From Pseudomonas extremorientalis (GTDB lineage: Bacteria > Pseudomonadota > Gammaproteobacteria > Pseudomonadales > Pseudomonadaceae), in the NCBI RefSeq assembly GCF_001870465.1, contig NZ_MDGK01000015.1, forward strand, positions 620,001-684,000: 64,000 nucleotides of DNA, in the 5' to 3' direction. Below the pieces are notes generated by a model. It searched no databases. It was given only the letters and a program-made list of their open reading frames with translations, and was not told the DNA's origin. The position numbers and the translations under genes were made by a program. Below, piece after piece: positions 25,126 through 34,187 of the stretch. How positions within the stretch are numbered: the first letter of the stretch is position 1; each line of letters opens with the position of its first letter.

Positions 25126-25140
25126 TCAAACAAGTGTTTG
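25114..25140 (+). promoter_or_regulatory. Tandem PsrA operators
   Basis: Two perfect matches to (G/C)AAAC-N4-GTTT(G/C) share one base: GAAAC-GTAT-GTTTC at 25114-25127 and CAAAC-AAGT-GTTTG at 25127-25140. They cover the -10 and the likely start of psrA transcription, consistent with the known autorepression of PsrA. Confidence 0.85.
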
Positions 25141-25155
25141 TCAGGCGGAGTAGCC

Positions 25156-25863
25156 ATGGCCCAGTCGGAAACCGTTGAACGCATTCTCGATGCTGCCGAG
25201 CAATTGTTCGCGGAAAAAGGATTTGCTGAAACTTCATTGCGGCTGATCACCAGCAAGGCTGGCGTCAACCTCGCTGCAGTGAACTATCATTTCGGCTCGA
25301 AAAAAGCCCTGATCCAGGCGGTGTTCTCGCGCTTCCTGGGGCCGTTCTGCGCCAGTCTCGACCGTGAACTCGAGCGTCGCCAGGGCAAGACCGACCACAA
25401 GCCGACACTCGAAGAGCTGTTGGAAATCCTCGTTGAACAAGCATTGGTGGTTCAACCGCGCAGCGGCAACGACCTGTCGATCTTCATGCGCCTGCTCGGC
25501 CTGGCGTTCAGCCAGAGCCAGGGTCACTTGCGGCGCTATCTGGAGGACATGTACGGCAAGGTATTTCGTCGCTATATGTTGCTGGTCAACGAGGCCGCTC
25601 CGCGTATTCCACCGATTGAACTGTTCTGGCGCGTGCACTTCATGCTCGGAGCTGCGGCGTTCAGCATGTCGGGGATCAAGGCGCTGCGGGCGATTGCCGA
25701 GACTGATTTCGGCGTCAACACCTCTATTGAACAGGTCATGCGCCTGATGGTGCCGTTCCTGGCCGCCGGTATGCGTGCTGAAACCGGTGTGACCGACCCG
25801 ACGATGGCTGCCGCCCAATTACGCCCGCGCAGCAAATCCGCGCCAAGCCCCGCCAAGGTTTGA
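25156..25863 (+). CDS. psrA: TetR-family regulator PsrA
   Basis: Fatty-acid-responsive regulator. PsrA represses itself and beta-oxidation genes until long-chain fatty acids bind it, and activates rpoS in pseudomonads. The 235-residue protein has an N-terminal TetR helix-turn-helix (residues about 5-50; recognition region GVNLAAVNYHFGSKKAL) and a larger helical ligand-binding domain. It ends in a basic Pro/Ser-rich tail. GGAG at 25147-25150 supports the ATG at 25156. It is divergent from lexA, next to nagZ as in other pseudomonads, and is preceded by tandem copies of its own consensus operator. Confidence 0.95.
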   Translation: MAQSETVERILDAAEQLFAEKGFAETSLRLITSKAGVNLAAVNYHFGSKKALIQAVFSRFLGPFCASLDRELERRQGKTDHKPTLEELLEILVEQALVVQPRSGNDLSIFMRLLGLAFSQSQGHLRRYLEDMYGKVFRRYMLLVNEAAPRIPPIELFWRVHFMLGAAAFSMSGIKALRAIAETDFGVNTSIEQVMRLMVPFLAAGMRAETGVTDPTMAAAQLRPRSKSAPSPAKV

Positions 25864-25999
25864 CCCACCCGGGTGTGCGCAGCCGCTTGCATCCGCTAAG
25901 CTAGCGACCCATGCCGAATTCAGCTATTTACTCGCAACCTGTTGTGCTCACTGTGCCTGGTGGGGGCAACGGGTTGTGTGCGTTTTATAAGGAAGGTTT

Positions 26000-27010
26000 A
26001 TGACTGCTGCCCTGCAAGGTTCTTTGATGGTCGACGTTGCCGGCACTTGGCTCACGGCCGAGGATCGCCACCTGCTGCGCCAGCCTGAGGTGGGTGGCCT
26101 GATCATTTTTGCGCGCAATATCGAGCACCCACGCCAGGTACGCGAGTTGAGTGCGGCGATTCGTGCCGTGCGCCCAGACCTGCTACTGGCGGTCGACCAG
26201 GAAGGCGGTCGCGTACAGCGCCTGCGTCAGGGCTTTGTGCGCCTGCCGGCCATGCGTGCCTTGGCGGATAACCCGAATGCAGAGTACCTGGCCGAGCAGT
26301 GCGGCTGGATCATGGCCACCGAAGTACTGGCCGTGGGCCTGGACCTGAGCTTCGCCCCGGTGCTGGACCTGGATTATCAGCGCAGCGCGGTGGTCGGCAC
26401 CCGTTCCTTCGAAGGCGACCCCGAGCGGGCCGCCGTGCTGGCGGGTGCATTCATCCGTGGGATGAACAGCGCCGGCATGGCCGCCACCGGTAAGCACTTC
26501 CCCGGTCACGGTTGGGCCGAGGCCGATTCCCACGTCGCCATTCCCAATGATGAGCGTAGCCTGGAACAGATTCGCGCCAATGACTTGGTGCCTTTCGCAC
26601 GCCTGAGTAAGCAACTGGCGGCTGTGATGCCCGCGCACGTCATCTACCCGCAAGTCGACACCCAGCCAGCCGGCTTCTCGCGCCGCTGGTTGCAGGACAT
26701 CCTGCGCGGCGAGTTGCAGTTCGATGGGGTGATTTTCAGCGATGACCTGTCCATGGCGGGGGCGCATGTGGTCGGTGATGCTGCCAGCCGCATCGAGGCC
26801 GCGTTGACGGCCGGTTGCGACATGGGACTGGTGTGCAACGATCGCGCGGCGGCTGAGTTGGCACTGAGTGCGGCGCAGCGCATGAAGGTCACGCCATCGG
26901 TGCGCATTGGGCGCATGCGTGGGCAGGCGGTTGCTTCGACCGAGTACAAGCAGGATCCGCGTTGGTTGGCGGCGCTGACTGCGTTGCGGGATGCTCAGCT
27001 GATCGGCTGA
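26000..27010 (+). CDS. nagZ: Beta-N-acetylhexosaminidase NagZ
   Basis: Cytosolic GH3 enzyme that removes GlcNAc from GlcNAc-1,6-anhydroMurNAc peptides during cell-wall recycling; its products influence AmpC beta-lactamase induction. The 336-residue single-domain protein has the NagZ signature KHFPGHG (about residues 165-171) with the loop His that assists catalysis (H178), and the nucleophile Asp in FSDDLSM (about D248). The sequence AAGGAAGG precedes the ATG. The substrate is generated by lytic transglycosylases such as Slt, encoded at 10.6-12.5 kb. Confidence 0.96.
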   Translation: MTAALQGSLMVDVAGTWLTAEDRHLLRQPEVGGLIIFARNIEHPRQVRELSAAIRAVRPDLLLAVDQEGGRVQRLRQGFVRLPAMRALADNPNAEYLAEQCGWIMATEVLAVGLDLSFAPVLDLDYQRSAVVGTRSFEGDPERAAVLAGAFIRGMNSAGMAATGKHFPGHGWAEADSHVAIPNDERSLEQIRANDLVPFARLSKQLAAVMPAHVIYPQVDTQPAGFSRRWLQDILRGELQFDGVIFSDDLSMAGAHVVGDAASRIEAALTAGCDMGLVCNDRAAAELALSAAQRMKVTPSVRIGRMRGQAVASTEYKQDPRWLAALTALRDAQLIG

Positions 27011-27025
27011 ACACTGCGTCGAGCC

Positions 27026-27092
27026 CATCGGGGGCAAGCCCCCTCCCACATGACAACTGCGGTCACATGTGGGAGGGGGCTTGCCCCCGATG
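27026..27092. repeat. REPIN
   Basis: Two GGGGGCAAGCCCCC palindromes in inverted orientation, each flanked by CATC and TCCCACAT, with only about 15 bp between them. It lies between the convergent nagZ and helicase genes. Confidence 0.92.
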
Positions 27093-27104
27093 GCGATCGA
27101 GCTG

Positions 27105-29795
27105 TCAGCGCTTTTCCTGTTTGTTGGGCAACGGCGCAAACAGCGCTTCTATATCCTCGTTGCCCAACTGCCAATCCCCGGTCGTACGGCCATCCAGCAC
27201 ACCTGCCGCCAGGTCGGACTTTTCCTTTTGCAGGTGCTGGATTTTTTCCTCCACCGTGCCCCGGGCAATCATCTTGTAGACGAACACCGGCTTCTCCTGG
27301 CCGATGCGATACGCACGGTCAGTCGCCTGGTTCTCCGTCGCCGGGTTCCACCAGGGGTCGTAATGGATCACCGTGTCGGCTTCGGTCAGGTTCAAGCCCA
27401 CACCGCCGGCCTTCAGGCTGATCAGGAAAATCTGCAGTTTGCCGCTCTGGAAATCCTTCACCGGCGTGCGCCGGTCCCGCGTCTGGCCGGTCAACAAGGC
27501 GTAGGCAACACCGCGCTTTTTCAGCTCGACTTCGATCAGGCTCAACATTGAGGTGAACTGGGAAAACAGCAGGATCCGCCGACCTTCCTCAAACAACTCC
27601 TCAAGCATTTCCATCAAGCTATCGAGCTTGCCCGAGCTGCTGCCGCGGGCGGGCAGGGTGGCGTCGTTGACCAGGCGCAGGTCGCAGCACACCTGGCGCA
27701 GCTTGAGCAGCGCTTCAAGAATGATGATCTGGCTGCGTGCCACGCCCTTGCGGGTGATCTCGTCGCGGACCTTTTTGTCCATGGCCAGGCGCATGGTTTC
27801 GTACACGTCGCGCTGGGCCTCGTTGAGGTCGACCCAGTGGATGATCTCGGTCTTGGGCGGCAGCTCCGTGGCCACTTGTTCTTTGGTGCGGCGCAACAGG
27901 AAGGGTTTGATCCGACCGTTGAGGTGCTGCAGTCGTACGTCGCTGGCGCGCTTTTCGATGGGCACGCGGTAATCGCGGTTGAAGCTTTTTACGTCACCCA
28001 GCCAGCCCGGCAGCAGGAAGTGGAACAACGACCACAGCTCACCCAGGTGGTTTTCCAGTGGCGTACCGCTCAGGCACAGGCGCTGCCGCGCATTCAGTTC
28101 GCGTGCCGCCTGGGCCGCCTTGCTGGAAGGGTTCTTGATGTACTGGGCTTCATCGAGGATCAGTACATGCAGGGGCAGGGCCTTGAGCTGGTCGATGTCC
28201 TTGGGTAGCAGTGCATAGGTGGTCAGCAGCAGGTCATAGTCCTGCAGGTTCGCGAAATGTTTCTTGCGGGCTGCGCCATACAACGCCACCACTTTGAGTT
28301 GCGGCGTGAAGTGCGCCGCTTCGTCCAGCCAGTTGGGAATCAGGCTGGTGGGCATCACCACCATGCAGGGGCGATCCAGGCGCCCGGCGTTCTTTTCACT
28401 GAGAATATGCGCCAGGGTCTGTAGGGTCTTGCCCAGGCCCATGTCATCCGCAAGTATCCCGCCCACATCAAGCTGGCGCAGCGACTGCATCCAGCTCAAG
28501 CCTTCCAGTTGGTACGGACGCAGGGTCGCGTTCAGCCCTTCGGGCGCCACGCAGGTGAAGTCCTTGATGTCCCGCAGGCGTTGGGCGAAGTTGCGGATCT
28601 TCTCGCCACCTTCCCATTGCAGCGGCAGGTCTTCCAGCGGGTTAAGGCGGATTGCATCAGCCTTGGCCAGGCGCAGTGTGGTGGTGCCGGCTTCCTGTAG
28701 ATAAAACTCACCAAGGGTGGCCAGCACCGGTTTCAGTCGGCCATAGGGCAGCGCCACTTGTATGGGGCCGTGGCCATTGGGCAGGCCAGGGATATTCACC
28801 AGGATCAGCTCATCATCGCGACGCCGCGCCAGCTTCTCCGGGTTGAGGATCTCGGTGTGGGAGCGCATCAGGTTCAGCAGGATCGGCAACAGGCTCAGTC
28901 GCTCGCCGTTGACGATGATCCCCAGCTCCAGATCGAACCAATCACGCTCCGGCCCTTCATCTACCGTGGCGTACCAGTCATCGACAGCGCTCAGGTCGAA
29001 GCCGAAATCATCATCGATCAGCAGCTCCCAGCCTTCGGCCCGCAAGGTCGGCGTGGCATTGAGGGTGAAGGTCAGCCAGGCACTGTCATTGACCATCTCA
29101 AACAGTTCCCCGGCGCTCTCAGGCAGGGCCTTGCTCTGGCGCGTAGCGATCTTGAAGCCCAGCAGGCGCAGTTGCTCGCGGTACGGCTGTTCCAGCTCGG
29201 GATGGCGCTTGATACGCAGGCTCTGGGTATCCTGGCGCACGATGATGTCGGCGTTTTTCTGCCCGCTGACATAGTTGCCCAAATAGTTGAACGACAGCGC
29301 CGCCCGGTGCTGGATATAGCGCTGCATCTTGCCGTTGCGTGGTTCGAACGCGCTGAACTCCACGCTGGCCATCCACAGGCGCGGCACCGGCACCACATCC
29401 TCCATGACCACCTGCGGCAACACCGCGCGGTTTTCCAGGACTGCCTGGAGTTTTTCCAGCAGTTCTGCGTCCTGGGCGGCAGCGGGGAAGGCCAGGGTTT
29501 CCTGGACCTTGAGCAATACCGCCGCGATGTGTTTGCAGTTGGTGCGCACCGGGCAAGTGCAGCGGCTGTCCACCAGGATCAACGTGCCTTTGGCCGATTC
29601 GCGCAGCGAAATGGTCTGCCGGTAGACGTTGCCGCCTGAGCCTTCGCAACTGGCGATGATGGTGCTGTCGCCGGATTCGACGATGCGCACCCGGTTCTCC
29701 AGGGCATAACGCCGCCCGCGCTCAAGGCTCTGCTCTTTAAAGCGATTGGCCCACGAAGGGGCCAGGGGTTTGGTCAGCGACGACGTCAGGGGCAT
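27105..29795 (-). CDS. SNF2-family DEAD/DEAH helicase with SWIM zinc finger
   Basis: 896-residue Swi2/Snf2-type ATPase. Near the N-terminus is a SWIM zinc motif (C79, C81, C87, H89 in CTCPVRTNCKH), then a bacterial SNF2-associated region. The motor follows, with Walker A DDMGLGKTLQ, motif II LDEAQYIKN, motif III LSGTPLEN, and a C-terminal helicase lobe with QATDRAYRIGQ. Such proteins are thought to remodel nucleoprotein complexes, possibly RNA polymerase (RapA is a distant relative). It starts 9 bases after the csiV stop and so probably belongs to the mfd-csiV transcript. No nuclease or methylase partner is nearby, which argues against a DISARM-type defence role. Confidence 0.88.
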   Translation of the reverse strand: MPLTSSLTKPLAPSWANRFKEQSLERGRRYALENRVRIVESGDSTIIASCEGSGGNVYRQTISLRESAKGTLILVDSRCTCPVRTNCKHIAAVLLKVQETLAFPAAAQDAELLEKLQAVLENRAVLPQVVMEDVVPVPRLWMASVEFSAFEPRNGKMQRYIQHRAALSFNYLGNYVSGQKNADIIVRQDTQSLRIKRHPELEQPYREQLRLLGFKIATRQSKALPESAGELFEMVNDSAWLTFTLNATPTLRAEGWELLIDDDFGFDLSAVDDWYATVDEGPERDWFDLELGIIVNGERLSLLPILLNLMRSHTEILNPEKLARRRDDELILVNIPGLPNGHGPIQVALPYGRLKPVLATLGEFYLQEAGTTTLRLAKADAIRLNPLEDLPLQWEGGEKIRNFAQRLRDIKDFTCVAPEGLNATLRPYQLEGLSWMQSLRQLDVGGILADDMGLGKTLQTLAHILSEKNAGRLDRPCMVVMPTSLIPNWLDEAAHFTPQLKVVALYGAARKKHFANLQDYDLLLTTYALLPKDIDQLKALPLHVLILDEAQYIKNPSSKAAQAARELNARQRLCLSGTPLENHLGELWSLFHFLLPGWLGDVKSFNRDYRVPIEKRASDVRLQHLNGRIKPFLLRRTKEQVATELPPKTEIIHWVDLNEAQRDVYETMRLAMDKKVRDEITRKGVARSQIIILEALLKLRQVCCDLRLVNDATLPARGSSSGKLDSLMEMLEELFEEGRRILLFSQFTSMLSLIEVELKKRGVAYALLTGQTRDRRTPVKDFQSGKLQIFLISLKAGGVGLNLTEADTVIHYDPWWNPATENQATDRAYRIGQEKPVFVYKMIARGTVEEKIQHLQKEKSDLAAGVLDGRTTGDWQLGNEDIEALFAPLPNKQEKR

Positions 29796-29804
29796 GGCGA
29801 TGGA

Positions 29805-30371
29805 TCAGTCCTGCAGGTCCGGCGGTGGTGCGCTGGGGGGCTTGGCGGTCAGCGAGGTGATCTTGATCAGCAACGCCAGGTGGCCGCCGTCCAGGTAGTT
29901 GAGCTGGTTGTTCTTGGTGCGCACGTCGGTCTGGCTCAGGTGTTCGCTGGCGATCACGCTGCCGTTGGCGTCGAACTGGTTGATCCAGAAGTTCGCATCG
30001 ATGTCGGTAAAACGCCCCAGTTGCAGGCTCAGCACGCCCTCGATGGGGAACTGGCCGAACTGCTCCTGGCCGTCGGTGATGGCGACCTTGACCGGCTGCT
30101 CGCCCAGGTTCTGCTCCCAGGCCTTATGAAGCAGCACCGTGTAGGTGGAGTCGGCGCGCAGCTTATCGACAATGTTGGACAGGCGCGGCGGGCTCAGCCG
30201 GTCGCCCAGGCGCACGGCGCCAGCATCCCAGTTTTCCGGGGCGGCGCGGCTGTTGATCACCGGTTCGGCGTTCTGGCGCACCAGGATCATTTCCACCTGG
30301 TACGGGCTGTCGGCGAACGCCGCAGGTGCCGCGACCACCAACAACAGGCTCAACATGCGGAACAGGCGCAT
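29805..30371 (-). CDS. CsiV-family periplasmic protein
   Basis: 188 residues with a signal peptide (MRLFRMLSLLLVVAAPAAFA, cleaved after AFA). It starts YQVEMILVRQN, the conserved opening of the CsiV family. CsiV of Vibrio cholerae binds peptidoglycan and activates the glycosyltransferase LpoA-PBP1A system under D-amino-acid stress. The C-terminus is Pro-rich. The start at 30371 has AAGGA at 30380-30384, inside the last codons of mfd; 11 bases separate the two genes. The link between a cell-wall activator and mfd in one transcript is probably positional and not functional. Confidence 0.85.
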   Translation of the reverse strand: MRLFRMLSLLLVVAAPAAFADSPYQVEMILVRQNAEPVINSRAAPENWDAGAVRLGDRLSPPRLSNIVDKLRADSTYTVLLHKAWEQNLGEQPVKVAITDGQEQFGQFPIEGVLSLQLGRFTDIDANFWINQFDANGSVIASEHLSQTDVRTKNNQLNYLDGGHLALLIKITSLTAKPPSAPPPDLQD

Positions 30372-30382
30372 TCGGGCGTCCT

Positions 30383-33300
30383 TCAAGCAGGTTTCGGGAT
30401 GAGGCGCTCGAACAGCGCCTCCAGGGTGTTAAAGCGTTCTTCGGCGCGTTCCATCGGCACCATGAACTTGAACAGCGTAGCCCCTTCGAACTTGTAGCGG
30501 TTGGGCTGGCCCTGGATCAGCTTGATCAGCACCAATGGGTCCACGGGGGTCTGCGCCTCGAATTCGATGCGCCCGCCCTGCGGCCCGGCGTCGACCTTCT
30601 TGATCCCCAGTTGCTCGGCCTGCAATTTGAGCAGGGTCAGGCGCACCAGGTTCTTGGTCGGCTCGGGCAACAGGCCGAAGCGGTCGATCATCTCCACCTG
30701 CAGGTCCTTGAGGCCTTCTTCGTCGGTGGCCGAGGCGATGCGTTTGTACAGGATCAGCCGTGCGTGCACATCCGGCAGGTAGTCCTCGGGAATCAACGCA
30801 GGCAAGCGCAGGTTGATCTCCGGGCCGCCGCCCAATGGTTGATCGAGGTTCGGTTGCTCACCCTTGCGGATGGCTTTCACCGCACGCTCAAGCATTTCCA
30901 TATACAGGGTGAAACCCACCGCCTGGATCTGCCCGCTCTGGCCATCGCCCAGCAGTTCGCCGGCGCCACGGATTTCCAGGTCGTTGGTGGCCAGCACAAA
31001 ACCGGCGCCCAGGTCCTGGGTGTTGGCGATCGCTTCCAGGCGTTTTTCCGCATCGCCGGTGATTTGCTGGCGCGGTGGCGTCAGCAGATAGGCATAGGCC
31101 TGGTGGTGGCTGCGTCCGACGCGGCCGCGTAACTGGTGAAGCTGTGCCAGGCCGAACTTGTCGGCGCGCTCGATGATGATGGTGTTGGCGCTCGGCACGT
31201 CGATGCCGGTCTCGATGATGGTCGAGGCGATCAGCACGTTGAAGCGCTTGTGGTAGAAGTCGCTCATCACTTGCTCGAGTTCGCGCTCGCGCATCTGCCC
31301 ATGGCCGATGGCGATACGCGCCTCCGGCACCAGCTCGGCCAGGTCGGCGGCGCATTTCTCGATGGTTTTCACATCGTTGTGCAGGTAATAAACCTGCCCG
31401 CCGCGCAGCAGTTCGCGCAGCAGCGCTTCCTTGACCGTGCTTTTGTTCTGCTCCATCACGAAGGTGCGCACCGACAGGCGACGTGCCGGCGGCGTGGCGA
31501 TGATCGACAGGTCGCGCATGCCGGACACCGCCATGTTCAGCGTACGCGGAATCGGCGTGGCGGTGAGGGTGAGGATGTCGACTTCGCTGCGCAGGGCCTT
31601 GAGCTGTTCTTTCTGGCGCACACCAAAGCGGTGTTCTTCGTCGATGATCACCAGCCCCAGGTTCTTGATCTTCACGTCATCCGACAGCAGCTTGTGCGTG
31701 CCGATCACGATGTCGATCTTGCCTTCGGCCAGGTCGGCGACGGCAGCATTCACTTCCTTGGCTGATTTGAAGCGGCTCATCACTTCGACGGTCACCGGCC
31801 AATCGGCAAAGCGGTCGCGGAAGCTGTTGTAGTGCTGTTGGGCGAGCAGGGTGGTGGGCACCAGGATCGCCACTTGTTTGCCGCCATGCACTGCGATGAA
31901 GGCGGCGCGCATCGCCACTTCGGTCTTGCCGAAGCCCACGTCGCCGCAGACCAGGCGGTCCATCGGCTTGGGCGCGAGCATGTCGGCGCGCACCGCTTCG
32001 ATGGTGGTTTGCTGGTCTGGGGTTTCTTCAAAGGCGAAGCCGGCGCTGAAAGTGGCGTAGTCAGCTTTCGGGTCGGCGAACGCATAACCCTCGCGGGCAG
32101 CGCGGCGGGCGTAGATGTCGAGCAGCTCGGCGGCGACGTCGCGCACCTGTTCGGCGGCCTTGCGCTTGGCTTTCTGCCAGGTCTCGGAGCCCAGGCGGTG
32201 CAACGGCGCCAGGGCGTCGTCGCTGCCGGTGTAGCGGGCGATCAGGTGCAGGTTGGCCACCGGCACGTAGAGCTTGGCGCCCTCGGCGTATTCCATGGTG
32301 AGGAATTCGGCGGCCTGGTTGTCGATCTCCAGGGTCTGCAGGCCCAGGTAACGGCCGACGCCATGGTCGATATGCACCACCGGCGCGCCTTCGCGCAGCT
32401 CGGTCAGGTTCTTGATCACCGCGTCGTTGTTGGCGTCGGCGCGTTTTTCACGGCGGCGGCGCTGCATCACGCGTTGGCCGAACAGCGGGCTCTCGGCAAT
32501 CAATGCCAAGGCTGGATCGTCCAGCAGCAGGCCTTCGTCCAGTGGCGCGATGGTGATCGCCAGGCGGTCTTTGCTCGCCACAAAATCCGGCCAGCTGTCG
32601 ACGGTTTTCGGGCGCAGCTTCAGGCGTTCCAGCAGCTCCAGCAGCACCTCTCGGCGACCCGCGGATTCGGCGGTGAACAGCACACGGCCCGGGAAGTCAC
32701 CGAGGAAGTTGGACAGCGCTTCCAACGGTTGCGTGGCTTTGGCCTGGATCGCCAGGTCCGGCAGCATTCCTGCCGGGAAGCGCTCGCGGCCGGCGCCTTT
32801 TTCCACATCCTGCTGGCTGGCGACCACGCGTGGCCAGTTTTTCAGGCGGGCGAAGCAGTCTTCTACCGGCAGGAACAACTCGGCGGGCGGCAATAAAGGA
32901 CGCGATGGATCGACGCGGCGCTCTTCATAGCGGTTGCGCACATCGTTCCAGAAGTTTTCCGCCGCTTGTTCGATACCGGGCAGCGAGAACACCTGGGTGT
33001 CTTGTGGCAGGTAGTCGAACAGGGTGGAGGTTTCGTCGAAGAACAGCGGCAGGTAGTACTCGATACCGGCCGGGGTAATCCCGCTGCTCAGGTCCTGGAA
33101 GATCGGGCAGCGGCGGAAGTCCACGTCGAAGCGTTCACGAAAGCGCGCCTTGAAGCGGGTGACCGCGTCTTTTTGCAGCGGGAATTCTCGTGCCGGCAGC
33201 AGCTTGATCGAGTCTACTTTGTCGATGGAGCGCTGGTTCTCCGGGTCGAAGGTGCGCAGGGTTTCGATTTCGTCATCGAACAGGTCGATGCGATAGGGCA

Positions 33301-33832
33301 GTTTGCTGCCCATCGGGAACAGGTCGATCAACGCACCGCGCACCGCGAACTCACCGTGCTCGTATACCGTATCGACGCAACGGTAGCCGCTGGCTTCCAG
33401 GCGCGTGCGCATCTGCTCCACATCGAGCTTCTGGCCGACATCCAGCACCAGGCTGCTGCCCAGCAGGAACTTGGTCGGCGCCAGGCGATGCAGTGCCGTG
33501 GTGATCGGCACCACCAGCACGCCGTGGGCCAGTTCCGGCAGGCGGTACAGGCTGGCGATGCGCTGGGAGATGATGTCCTGGTGCGGCGAGAACAGGTCGT
33601 AGGGCAAGGTTTCCCAGTCGGGGAAATGCAGCACCGGCAAATCGGGGGCGAAGAAGCTCAGCTCCTGCTCCAACCGTTCGGCGCTTTGGCTGTCGGCGGT
33701 GAGCAGCAGGGTAAAGCGCTTGGCTGCGCTGGCAGCCTCGGCGATGGCCAGGCTCAGGGCGGCACCGGGCAGGTTGCCCCAATGCTGTTTACCTGCCTCG
33801 GCAGGGAGTAGCGGTAGACGCAGAACGGGCAC
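30383..33832 (-). CDS. mfd: Transcription-repair coupling factor Mfd
   Basis: Displaces RNA polymerase stalled at DNA lesions and recruits UvrA. The 1149-residue protein has the N-terminal UvrB-like module, the RNA polymerase-interacting domain near residues 480-560, then RecG-like motor domains. The motor has Walker A CGDVGFGKTEVA, DEEH box VIIDEEHRFGV, and the TRG region QLHQLRGRVGRS. A C-terminal TRCF domain follows. The GTG at 33832 is taken as the start, with TTGGAG upstream. It is divergent from gap. Confidence 0.97.
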   Translation of the reverse strand: MPVLRLPLLPAEAGKQHWGNLPGAALSLAIAEAASAAKRFTLLLTADSQSAERLEQELSFFAPDLPVLHFPDWETLPYDLFSPHQDIISQRIASLYRLPELAHGVLVVPITTALHRLAPTKFLLGSSLVLDVGQKLDVEQMRTRLEASGYRCVDTVYEHGEFAVRGALIDLFPMGSKLPYRIDLFDDEIETLRTFDPENQRSIDKVDSIKLLPAREFPLQKDAVTRFKARFRERFDVDFRRCPIFQDLSSGITPAGIEYYLPLFFDETSTLFDYLPQDTQVFSLPGIEQAAENFWNDVRNRYEERRVDPSRPLLPPAELFLPVEDCFARLKNWPRVVASQQDVEKGAGRERFPAGMLPDLAIQAKATQPLEALSNFLGDFPGRVLFTAESAGRREVLLELLERLKLRPKTVDSWPDFVASKDRLAITIAPLDEGLLLDDPALALIAESPLFGQRVMQRRRREKRADANNDAVIKNLTELREGAPVVHIDHGVGRYLGLQTLEIDNQAAEFLTMEYAEGAKLYVPVANLHLIARYTGSDDALAPLHRLGSETWQKAKRKAAEQVRDVAAELLDIYARRAAREGYAFADPKADYATFSAGFAFEETPDQQTTIEAVRADMLAPKPMDRLVCGDVGFGKTEVAMRAAFIAVHGGKQVAILVPTTLLAQQHYNSFRDRFADWPVTVEVMSRFKSAKEVNAAVADLAEGKIDIVIGTHKLLSDDVKIKNLGLVIIDEEHRFGVRQKEQLKALRSEVDILTLTATPIPRTLNMAVSGMRDLSIIATPPARRLSVRTFVMEQNKSTVKEALLRELLRGGQVYYLHNDVKTIEKCAADLAELVPEARIAIGHGQMRERELEQVMSDFYHKRFNVLIASTIIETGIDVPSANTIIIERADKFGLAQLHQLRGRVGRSHHQAYAYLLTPPRQQITGDAEKRLEAIANTQDLGAGFVLATNDLEIRGAGELLGDGQSGQIQAVGFTLYMEMLERAVKAIRKGEQPNLDQPLGGGPEINLRLPALIPEDYLPDVHARLILYKRIASATDEEGLKDLQVEMIDRFGLLPEPTKNLVRLTLLKLQAEQLGIKKVDAGPQGGRIEFEAQTPVDPLVLIKLIQGQPNRYKFEGATLFKFMVPMERAEERFNTLEALFERLIPKPA

Positions 33833-34187
33833 GGAAGGTTGAGCTCCAAGCGTTGCGACAAAGTCGGTAATTGTAACGGCCCAAGGTGCCGCCTGTCAGT
33901 TTCTGACTGAGCCTATTACGGTTTGCGGGAAATGTAGTGGCTAAGACAAACAATGGCGCGTTTTGACTCAATATGTAGTGCCGAAATACGCGATTGTTTA
34001 GGAGGGTTACGGACAAGTTGGCCTGCCTCCCCAACTGGTGGCCTTCTGGAACCCGCGTATTTACTGGGCTGTAGCGGGGCGGTATTTTTTGGCAAGGGGT
34101 TTTTGTTATGGCGCGCGCATTGCTCCGAGGGCGGTCGGGCGGCATAATGTAGCCCCTTTTTTCAGCCCCTACATGTGGAAGGTTCCC
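33833..34187. promoter_or_regulatory. mfd-gap divergent intergenic region
   Basis: 355 bases without a credible gene. They hold the promoter of gap (described separately) and presumably that of mfd. I see no operator or RNA gene that I can name. Confidence 0.5.
34120..34148 (+). promoter_or_regulatory. Candidate sigma-70 promoter of gap
   Basis: TTGCTC (34120-34125), exactly 17 bases, CATAAT (34143-34148), about 40 bases before the start codon. Confidence 0.6.

Noticed and set aside
27105..29795. SNF2 helicase considered as part of a defence system
   Set aside because: No nuclease, methyltransferase or phospholipase-like partner lies nearby; the neighbours are mfd, csiV and nagZ, which are housekeeping genes.
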